Part shown: piece by piece, positions 53,595-62,211 of the stretch
Layout of the letters: each line of letters begins with the position of its first letter
Position numbering within the stretch: position 1 is the first letter of the stretch
Assembly (NCBI RefSeq): GCF_963662255.1
Contig: NC_085049.1
Coordinates: 24,832,142 to 24,896,141 of the forward strand
Length of the DNA: 64,000 nt
Reading direction: 5' to 3'
Origin: Cinclus cinclus
Lineage: Eukaryota; Chordata; Aves; Passeriformes; Cinclidae
Position numbers and translations under genes: made by a program
The notes under the pieces: model-generated
Database searches by the model: none
What the model was told of the DNA's origin: nothing
What the model saw: only the letters and a program-made list of their open reading frames with translations

Positions 53595-53645
53595 AAACAC
53601 TGAAATCTTGAGGCTGAATGGGACCTCAAGAGCCATCTAGAAATA
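53595..53645 (-). mobile_element. Short CR1-like 3' tail
   Basis: TTGAGGCTGAATGGGACCTC followed by AAGAGCCATCTAG matches the usual reverse-strand CR1 3' end (ggttggaagggacctcaagagccatctag-like). Only about 40 bases are recognisable, and chance similarity cannot be excluded. Confidence 0.5.
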
Positions 53646-55372
53646 CACACAGATGCATACATGATCTCTCAGATGAGCTGCATCATTTAGATCCAAAGCA
53701 TCAGTAAACTTCAGCTTCTGGGCGTTTACTACTGTTACTCCTGTAAACTACTTTAATGGTCTCTGGTGTACACAAACCAGAAGAAGATTGTGCTTTCTCA
53801 GTAATTTTCACAGATACTTGCTGGAAACAGAAAGAAGATACTTCAGAGCAATCAATTTGGCTCCAGATCATGTTGGAAAAAAACATAGGAATTTACCTCT
53901 TCTTTCTACATCTGTATCTATGATACTAAGATCCTGCTCCTGAGCACAATTGCATTAGAAATTTTTGATAAACTGAAGATTTTTTTTTCCCCAAATATGA
54001 ACAAACCAAAATATTTTATGTTCTTCTCTTTCTTAGCTGGAACTTTAAAAATAAAAGGAAATCTAAAGCAGATTCACATACCTGCAAGTTGCAACCTCAA
54101 GGAGTTACAAACAAGTAAAAGCTGAATCTTAATGAAAAATGCTGAGTAACTCTACCTACAGCTGTTTCTATCTGCCTCCTTGGAAAATAATGATTCAAGT
54201 GAGCAGGAAGGCTAGTGCAAAGTAATTCTAAAAATCCTGTCTAAGTTTTTCACAATAAAATGCCAGCCTCCCTATGCCAAGTGGCAGCTTTTCAGCTCCT
54301 GCTGACAGTGTCCTCATGCAACTGTTTGCTATCAGTACCAAGACCTCCAGAATGTTGAAAATGTAAAGCCATACTAGCATAAATCATGTAAACAATGTTA
54401 CCTGCACATCTTTATCACATGGAGGTGCCCACATATTTATGTAAGTTATGTATCTAATGGTCAATTTAGTTAAGAAACAGTGCAGTTTTCAAGTTATCTG
54501 GAATGACAACCTTCTCATTTGAAGATACCATTCTACAAAAAAAGAAGTATATGTCTTGTGATAAATTCTGTGTCATCTGAGACATGGTCTGTATTTCAGT
54601 CCACATGTGGACAGGATCAAGACACTGTTGTCTTGGGTAATTTTTTTAGGTTACCAAGTAATAAACGCTAGATTAAATAATTGGCCATACGTTTTCAAGT
54701 ACTTCTTGTCATGGCCATGTAAGATGGAAGAAACCAGAAAGAGGGTTTTGTGAAAGTTCAGAGAAGCACTGAAAACAGGATTTAGGCTGTAGAGTGAGGC
54801 CAAATTCTGATATTTTCTGTCTTCTGGGGAGTTTAGCATGGAATAACACATGTACGCTTAGTGGAATACATACATTAAAAATCCTTCTTGTTCTTTAAGA
54901 TGTCATTTCTCTTTCAGACAGTTGTTTCTCATTTTTCATGATCAAAATATCATTTCTAGACTGTTCCACATGTATTTCTCTCGGTGCAAGCACTTTTCCA
55001 CATGCCAAGCTGTGTGTCAGGACTGTTTAGCTCAGCCCAGTCAAACTGAATAGATACTGCTGGTTCCAGTGTGGGCAGGTGGACAGGTAGGGCCATCATG
55101 CCACCTGCCAGGGCCAGAAAAGTGTTTGGCCAGCCCAGGACCATGAGCATTATAGTCAGTGTAAAGAATGAATCTGGTTTGAAGGCACTTTAAAGCCCCT
55201 ATGTCAGCCCTGAAGCTCTTTATCCACATGGAAGAGTGTTGGGAGAACAGACTGGTGATTTGGCTGCCAGCACTGGACGTGTCCCACAAGGCTGTGTGTC
55301 ACTGTAGGGTTTCTCTGCTGTTGTACAGGGCATTTCTCCCACTAAGGGAAAGAGCCCAGCATTTTGACTGTA

Positions 55373-55439
55373 CTTAGGATACATTCAAATGTGTTAGGAT
55401 ACATTCAAATGGTGTTAGGATACATTCAGATGGTGTTAC
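55373..55439. repeat. Three-copy tandem repeat of about 21 bases
   Basis: The unit TTAGGATACATTCAAATG with a GTG or GTGG spacer occurs three times in a row, with one A-to-G change in the last copy (CAGATG). It is a small local duplication inside an intron, with no coding meaning seen. Confidence 0.92.
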
Positions 55440-55954
55440 TCTGGTTTTAAATCTGCCATGTGAGGATAAGCATGTCTGAGTTCTAGCAGATAATGTGAAT
55501 ATTCTCCTTTGGTCAAAAAAAAAAAGAAAGAAAAAAACTCACTATTTTCCATCCCTTTCATTTTAACATAATTTATGATATTTTAAGGTGATCTGTGTCT
55601 GTTGGAATTTACCATTTTGCCTCTGTTTGCCTCTTTAATATCAGAGACTCTGAATGAGCACACAGTTGTTTGCATAGCTGCAGAATCCAAATGTATCAGA
55701 AATAATTTTTAACGCTTCATGAATTCTCATTAATATTGCTTTAATTCTTTCTGACAAAAATGGAGTAGATCTGGATGTCTATTTGCTTTGAAATAATTGT
55801 GATTTTCTTCCTCTAAGCAAGAGAAACTTCTCACTGTGTCACTGCCACAGAATGAGGACTGGAAGAAAATTGAAGTGACGTATTTTACAACTGGATTTTC
55901 TACCAATTTCACCTGTAGAGCTGTCAAACTTCAAAATGTTGACTTAAGTTACTT

Positions 55955-55980
55955 AAAATAAATAAATAAATAAATAAATA
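55955..55980 (+). repeat. (AATA)n microsatellite
   Basis: About six AATA units follow a T/A-rich segment. The AATAAA strings inside are polyadenylation-signal look-alikes in the sense strand, but no transcript end is implied. Confidence 0.93.
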
Positions 55981-58688
55981 GTAGTCTAGACAGAAATTCA
56001 AATCCTTCAAAAACATGATTTACTAATGTTTCTAGGTGGCAGGAAGAGGAACTGAGCTACATGTGCATTTATGGGCTGGGTAGAACAGTAACTTTAATAT
56101 GCAGGGAAGCTGTAAAAATGGGTGATTCTGCAGGATTTGCTATAAACACCATCAGCCTAGTACAATTTTTTCATAGACAAATATAGTAAGGAAAAGTTCC
56201 TCATATTACGTGTGTCAGAGCAAGCGTGTTAAGATATTTTCATCTCTGCCACCAGAGGCTTTCAGCAAGGAATGCCAAACATAACAACTGCAGTCACATT
56301 TTTTAAATCCGCACTTTGTTGCTGATTGCACTTTAAAATCCTCAATAAAAATACTGTTGGCTAGAAATGTATTTAAATGTCTGGCATAAACAACACCTTA
56401 AAGTTAATTTGTGATGGCACTGCAGTCTAACAAGTATAGAAACTCCACATGGTCCCAGAGGCATATGGGGTCCAGTAATAAGCATGTCTTAACTGGAAAG
56501 GTGGGAACTTTAAGAATAGAGAATTAACATAGAATTTTGTCTGTTTTGCATCAAAAATAAAAACCAAAATGTTACTGTGTATTGAAGGGAAAGAAATGTT
56601 GCTTCCTTTGGATGCAAAGCAGACTGATTTGCTTCAGTTGTTTTTTTCACAAAAATAAATTATTAGGTAAGCTATAAAAGTGGAGAAGGAGAAAGAATGC
56701 CCAAGGGTGGCTGTTGCTTAGTGGGGTTTGTAATGTAATTTCTTGCAAGTTTAGTATTCTTATGATTTGGGGTATATTCCCTCCTCTGTCTAGTTGGACT
56801 GAACCCACTATTTCCATTTTCCAGTCTAGTGCACAAACTACCAAGCCCCAAAAAGGGAACAGGGATCAGGCAGGTCTCCCCATCTTTCTCACTGCCATTC
56901 TTTCCAATTGGATAGAACAATGATATTCCTGGAGAGTGAGTTGGGAATCCAGGCAGGCTCTCTTCTCAGAGATTTGCCACCAGGCTCCAAGGCTGTTCCC
57001 TCTCTGAACAGCACAAGGGTTTTTATTCCAAGTGTACAGTGGGAAGGACTAAGGGTGCTTGCACCTGTGGTGGCCTCAGGTCTGTACTCACTTGAGACGT
57101 GGACAATTCCTGTTGTGATCTTTGCCAGAATTCAGGAGCTGAAATTGTAAACTTGTGGTTCCCATACTGGCAGAAGGTTTTAATGGGAATTCTGTTGGGT
57201 ATGCTGTGGTAGGTCTCCCTCAGTTGCTTTTTTTAGAACTGTTCCATTTTAAGCTAAATACTTCAGTGATTACTGAGAGTGGCATGGCTGCTTACACCAG
57301 AGGTGGGATATTTCATTTCCAGTTACTGTAATGGCAAATTCCAGTCTACTCCATTTTCAGGAGCTAGAATTAAAGCAGGGTCACTGAGTTCAGTGGGGAA
57401 ATACATGAACTTAATCCTCTTGCATTAGATACAACCTCAGATTTTAGTTTGTTACAGGATTTTCAAATCATTATCTTGGTTTTACTGTATATTGCAACTT
57501 GCTACCCTGCCTCTTATAAATTCTTATCTGCAAGGAAAATTCCACTAAGTCCAGTGTGAGGAAGCTCATTCTGATTACTGGGAGTCAGTATTTAAATAAA
57601 TGTAGTCTGCATTTAAATTACCATGACATTTCAAAACATTTAAGTCCTCTGAAATTATAAATACATAACTAAATAATGGCATATTGAATTTCCCCCATAT
57701 TTGCCAGCGCATATTTACCAGTAAAGAACCTAGTCCAAATAAGGACAGTAAATTGAATTCAGAACTAAGTCCGATCAGAACTGTTATTCACTATCAAGGT
57801 GTGCAGCTGCAAAGGATGAAATGACACAGGGGCAAGTGAGGCTTTTTTCAATGGTGCTAACCACCCTAAAATTTTAAAACTGCTTATTCTTAGCTGGCAG
57901 AAATTAAATCCATCATGTGACAAAGGTAATTAATTTAATCTGATCTGTTAATTTGTGTAACCTTCAAAACTCTACCTGTTGTCATGAAAAATGTTTTTTT
58001 AATGTATGTTTAGTGCTTTTTCACCAGAGGACATTTGAATTGCTAAAAGCTGTTCTTCACTATATTCCTCGAAGTGAAAGTGGCATCTCCAGTGCTTCCT
58101 TCCTGGCTGAGGCCAGCACATGGCATAGCCATAACATCTGTGTATTTTTTGTTGCAAAGAAAAAAAAATAAACAAGTATTTCCTGTTTCATTTTTAAACT
58201 TGTTGCTTTACGGGTCTAGCACTTCATATAACAGATTTCAAGACTTTTGTGGTTCTGTTCTTGCTGTTTGATCTCTGCCTTCCTCTACTGAGAACAAAGG
58301 GGCAACAAAAGACAGATGTTATCTATGAACCTGAAACTATGCATTTGTATTGCTAGACTGTTAATTTCATGATGGATATGAATCGTGTAGCTTTTAGGAA
58401 GACATGGAATTGGCTAAGGGTCACACTAAAATTATTGATACAAATGGAGTAGGGAAAATGCTTTTATTTTTCTTTCTCTTTTTTTCTTCATTGTATGGAT
58501 TGAGGCTAGGGCATGAGGGAGGGGGCAGAAGGAAGAAATAGAAATAATTGCAAGCACAAATGTTATGTCGCCTTATGTCTTGGTATGTTACTGCTCTTCT
58601 ATGTTCTGAAAGCCTCTCAAGACTAATTGGTTTCATTGTCATTTTATTTATATATACATATATACACATTCATTTGGGGCTTAACTAG

Positions 58689-58805
58689 TAACCTGTAACT
58701 ATGGGAATGGAGGCTGCCAACACACCTGTGATGACACAGATACTGGTCCTGTGTGTGGCTGTCATCAGAAGTATGCCCTGCACTCAGATGGCCGAACCTG
58801 CATTG
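58689..58805 (+). CDS. SCUBE1: SCUBE1 exon: EGF-like domain 5
   Basis: This 117-base exon (39 codons, phase 1-1) is bounded by AACTAG and GTGAGT. The first two bases complete a Leu codon with the T of the previous exon. The peptide is [20 protein letters not shown], then [19 protein letters not shown], a six-cysteine EGF-like module without the calcium-binding N-terminal motif. [14 protein letters not shown] is diagnostic of SCUBE1 as I recall it. The acceptor is weak: the 20 bases before GGGGCTTAACTAG are alternating purine-pyrimidine and not pyrimidine-rich. The donor is strong and is followed 59 bases later by a 45-base (TG)n tract. The exon is symmetric, so skipping would remove exactly one EGF domain. 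This combination suggests that its inclusion might be regulated, which is inference. Confidence 0.96.
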
Positions 58806-58862
58806 GTGAGTACTTCCCTGCAGCACGTTTGATTTCGGGTTGCTCAGAATCTCTGTGCTGTG

Positions 58863-58864
<2 letters not shown>

Positions 58865-58909
<45 letters not shown>
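58865..58909 (+). repeat. SCUBE1: (TG)n microsatellite just downstream of the EGF5 exon
   Basis: A 45-base TG tract begins 59 bases after the donor of the EGF5 exon and continues, after a short interruption, as ATGCATGTGTGTGGGTG. In the transcript it reads as (UG)n, a known binding target of CELF proteins and TDP-43 (established knowledge). An effect on this exon is inferred, not shown. Confidence 0.97.
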
Positions 58910-58912
<3 letters not shown>

Positions 58913-61383
58913 CATGTGTGTGGGTGTCCCACAGAAGGGTGTTCCAGCAGCTCCTGGCTCAGCCAGGCACACACAGAAACCTTTGTGAGTGTTCTGTCCA
59001 AATATTTGTTGGTGAAGTATCTCTTTGTTACCCGCTTGTAACTTTTATTTCTGTTCGTAACTATTTTTGAAGTAAAAAGGTGTAGAACGTTCATCATTTT
59101 GAATGAAAGTTCAGCTCTTCAGTTCACTTTCGTTAGTCAAGACTTCCTTGCTTGAGCAAGGTTAGAAAAATTACTTCCCTTTCTGAGTTGTTACCAGGGA
59201 GAAGGAGTCATCATTATGTGCTTTCTTCCCTGGTGTATGTTTCATGATTCTGAAAATAACACTTGTAGTGACTAAGCTTTCATTCAGAATATCAGTAGGA
59301 AAAAGCCAGTCAAGACATGGAACATCTTGGCAAATGCTTTGCAAACATATATGATTCTAAAGTGCATAATTTGCTTAACACCATTTCTTTCCACTCCACT
59401 TTAAAAAAAAAAAAAAGTGCATTTTTGCATAGTGCAAGTTAACATTTGAAAATTCTTCCTCACAGATCAGAACCTGAAATCCATAATGGTTTTCATTGGC
59501 ATTGCAGACATGTTGACTTTTTTTTGTTTGTACAATTTCAAGTTCTTACAAATTCTTAGTCATTTCCTGAGGTTAAAAAAACACAGACACATATTTATCA
59601 TATTTTCTCTCCTGTACTGCAAGACAGAGCATTTGAAACTCATGGAAATCTGTCAGTTACTTTTAGCCAGTCTGTCTTGGTCAGATCCATGGCATAAAGC
59701 TCCATGGCTATCCAGAGTCTTGCTCACTTCTGAGGGGTTTAATTGTACAAACTGTGGGCTAGGGCGAGGTTTATGCTGGCAGAGGTAAAGTTGAAGGGGA
59801 CTCAGAGCTGGGCTCTGCCATTTTGTCTGCACAAGGTGTGTCTGAGTGCAGGGCATCTCTCAGCGAGTGCCTCTGATAATGCAGAGGGCTCCATCCTACA
59901 ATCCCTGTCCTGTGGCAGTTCCAGATGGGGGGAACTTGCAAGAGTGAGAGCTTTGAGAGCAGGTTTTATTGAATGGATAATTGACCTTCTGTTTATTATT
60001 GTTCACTAATATCCCTGGATTGTTGTTTTATTTTGTCCAGCATGTAAAAAATTATTTTAAAGCCGTGTACATTTTTTACTTTTTTTGCCCCTGTTTTGTA
60101 ATGTAATACATACAACTCCATGTTACATTCCTTGGTCTTGTGATGTAAGTCACATATTACTGCCTGTGCTGATTTTCTTCTCTCTAAAATAGTTCTTTCT
60201 CTTAGAATACTCCTAATTTTTTAAATTTATTTTTTACATTTATTTATTCCTGCTTTCTGGTGATGGTTCCTGATTGCCTGTCTTGTCTGATAACTGACGT
60301 TTATTAATTATTTACAGAGAAAAAAAACAAACAAACTCAAACAAAAGCCTCTATTGCAGCCTGATCCCATCTAGAACTTGTTAAAAACAAAACAAAACAA
60401 CTTCTTGTTACCACTCAACCATGTAGAGTTGCTACAAACAAAACCTGCCAGCCTCCTCCTCCTCCTCACTTCAGTGATTCCAGTGTTTGCTGTCTTCAGT
60501 GGTGTATATATTCCAGGCATCACTGCAAGAATGCAAACTTCTGCAATGCCAGATAAATACTTGTTGACCCTTTGTCTAACATATTTTGTCTTCGTTTGCT
60601 TGTCTTAACCTTTTAATTTTTTTATGTTTGCTGCATGTGAAGGTCCCCACTTGAATTTTCATTTTTTGTTTTCCTAATGAGCATTTCCCTTTTCTTACAA
60701 ATCATTTCATTTACCCAGCTGCTGCTTTTCCATGGCTCTCCTGTATCAGAAATCTTTAATTTTATTTCACCTACTGATCATCTCTTCCCACACATCTGAT
60801 TATTTCTGTGTATTTCTAATGAAGCATAACCAATGTCCTCATTATGCTGTATGAAACTCTTACATGTAGGATGTCAGAGACTACCTTGTAAAGTGACCTC
60901 TGATGACATCATCCTGCTCACTGCATGCTTATGAAATTACTAAACCCTGTTCTTGCAACATCTTTTCTAGCGTTGAATGTTTAGCTAGTAGTGTTTCATA
61001 GACAAGCAGGCAACCAGCACTGCCCAAATTGATCTTTTTTTGTGTTTGTTTGGTTTGTTGTTTGTTTATTTTTGTTGTTGTGGTTTGTTGTTGTTTAATT
61101 TGCATGCTGCTGTTTCGTTTCTCAGTGTGTCGATGTGTACAAGGCTGTGGTGCATCCGTGCCCATCCATCACCGGACTCTTGTTGCTCTCTCTGTCCGTC
61201 TCAGTCTTCTGCCTTCCACCTTCAAATCCTGGTGCCCCCATAAGCCTAGTTTGTCTTCAGTAGTTTCTTTAACTAGCCTTCCTGAATTTTAGTTTCCATC
61301 ATTAACACTTCTCTGGGGCACCCATGTTAGCTGTCTTGTTCTCCTGTAGAAATCCAGCTTCCTCTGTGTGATTAATTACTTCT

Positions 61384-61432
61384 GAGTTGACCATTCTTCC
61401 TTCTCTCCCTCTTTCTTCCTCCTTTCCCTAAA
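61384..61432 (+). repeat. Polypyrimidine stretch upstream of the linker exon
   Basis: The bases are almost all C and T (CATTCTTCCTTCTCTCCCTC, then TTTCTTCCTCCTTTCCC). It lies about 180 bases before the linker-exon acceptor, which is close enough for polypyrimidine-binding proteins to matter. It is too far away to be the acceptor's own tract. Confidence 0.7.
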
Positions 61433-61611
61433 CACCCTTTTAATTTTTTCCTGGGTTCTCAAAGGGAATTAACTCTCTAACGGGGATTTAGTGCTTTCAT
61501 GCCTTGCTTCTTGGCTTTGGCTGTGCCATGCCAAGAAACTATCTTAGGCAGCGGAAAATTGGGCTTGTGATTAACCAACTGCTCCATGTTTGTCCCTTAC
61601 TTGTGTTTTAG

Positions 61612-61701
61612 AGAAGGATGAGGCTGCAATTGAGAGTTCTGAGTACAATGCCACGTCAGTAGCTGATGTGGACAAGCGGGTGAAACGGCGGCTACTTATG
61701 G
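61612..61701 (+). CDS. SCUBE1: SCUBE1 exon: linker after EGF5 with glycosylation sequon and basic cleavage-like site
   Basis: This 90-base exon (30 codons, phase 1-1) is bounded by a pyrimidine-rich acceptor ending TTTTAG and by GTAACA. It encodes [12 protein letters not shown], then NATSVADVD and KRVKRRLLM. It has no cysteine and is a linker between EGF5 and EGF6. A related segment ending in [13 protein letters not shown] occurs in SCUBE2 as I remember it, and a very similar one in SCUBE1 of other vertebrates. NAT is an N-glycosylation sequon. KRVKRR fits the basic consensus for furin-type proprotein convertases, although cleavage there is not established. The symmetric phase makes it an obvious cassette exon, and as I recall not every annotated SCUBE1 isoform carries it. 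In the full-length form the next exon should supply E-T-C-A-V-N-N-G-G-C, which is not in this window. Confidence 0.93.
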
Positions 61702-62071
61702 GTAACACTTTTCTTCCACTTCCTTTGTTGTGCTCTCACTTTTGTCTGTATGTATGTGGGGGGGAGGTTCTCTTTTGGTCTCATTTGGTTTTGGTCTCCT
61801 TTGGTTTTGGTTTGGCCTGATTTTTTTTTAACCTGACTTCATCTGTGTGGAAAGGTCACCAATTTTGTTAAGTTCTCATCTGTACAGCTTCATTCCTTGT
61901 TTTTAAACTTTTTTTTTCCTAATGCTGCAGCTTTAATGTTCAATTTTCTCTGCATACAAAGAAGCTTTTGCCATTAACCTTACTTAGCTTATGCAAGCTA
62001 CTTTTTACATGTGATTTGTGTGTTTGTGTGTATGTGTTGCTGTTGAATTCCTGAAAAATCTCCTGTTGCAG
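61702..62071 (+). other. SCUBE1: Short interval between linker exon and candidate acidic exon
   Basis: These 370 bases begin with GTAACA and end CTCCTGTTGCAG. Shortly after the donor there is a GGGGGGG run (about 61758-61764) and a T/G-rich repeated segment built of TTTTGGTCTC and TTTGGTTTTGG units (about 61770-61818). Both are common features near regulated donors. No other exon was recognised. Confidence 0.6.
61770..61818 (+). repeat. TTTGGT-type imperfect tandem repeat
   Basis: The segment repeats TTTTGGTCTC and TTTGGTTTTGG with small changes, five or so times. It is simple intronic sequence adjacent to the linker-exon donor. Confidence 0.8.
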
Positions 62072-62211
62072 ACCTGCCCATTGACTTCAAAGTGGATGAT
62101 GATGATTATGATGATGATGATGATGATGATGATATAAACCAATGCTCTATTACATCTGTGATATTAAATGAACAAGTGTATTTGCCAAATTTAAATTTCC
62201 TGTTCTTTTGA
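62072..62211 (+). CDS. SCUBE1: Candidate alternative terminal SCUBE1 exon encoding an acidic tail
   Basis: After TCCTGTTGCAG at 62061-62071 the sequence is open in exactly the phase left by the linker exon. The split codon G|AC gives Asp, and 45 more sense codons follow before TGA at 62209-62211. The tail begins DLPIDFKV, continues with DDDDYDDDDDDDD (62095-62133), and then reads INQCSITSVILNEQVYLPN with a hydrophobic end NLNFLFF. It would also be in frame if spliced straight from the EGF5 exon. No GT donor of phase 1 exists before the stop, so it cannot be a symmetric cassette, and a terminal exon is the simplest reading. The protein would lack EGF6 onward, the cysteine repeats and the CUB domain. 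The tyrosine flanked by aspartates fits tyrosine sulfation. The nearest AATAAA strings seen are about 1.1 kb further on (about 63343) and at about 63776. Alternatively it is a chance ORF beside a GAT microsatellite. Confidence 0.42.
62095..62133 (+). repeat. (GAT)n tract interrupted by one TAT
   Basis: Four GAT units, one TAT and eight GAT units run in the frame of the candidate exon. As DNA it is a short trinucleotide microsatellite whose length may vary between individuals. If the exon is real, variation would change the aspartate run without shifting the frame. Confidence 0.95.

Larger units (their letters stand above)
58806..61611 (+). other. SCUBE1: 2.8-kb SCUBE1 intron between EGF5 and linker exons
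   Basis: The intron runs from GTGAGT to TTGTGTTTTAG. It contains the (TG)n tract at 58865-58909, T/G-rich sequence at about 61035-61100, and a long pyrimidine-rich stretch at about 61384-61432. No other exon, RNA gene or mobile element is recognised. Confidence 0.88.

Noticed and set aside
58751..59097. Frames covering the EGF5 exon and reading into the TG repeat
   Set aside because: The + frame is exon sequence read through the GTGAGT donor into the intron, and the minus frame is its shadow. The real coding part ends at 58805.
60320..60410. A-rich stretches as a possible processed retrogene tail
   Set aside because: The short A/AC-rich runs have no coding or SINE-like body upstream and no flanking duplication, so they are simple intronic sequence.
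62072..62211. The acidic exon as a normal internal cassette of SCUBE1
   Set aside because: Every GT in the open frame is phase 0 or phase 2, so splicing onward to the phase-1 EGF6 exon would break the frame. Only a terminal use is coherent.
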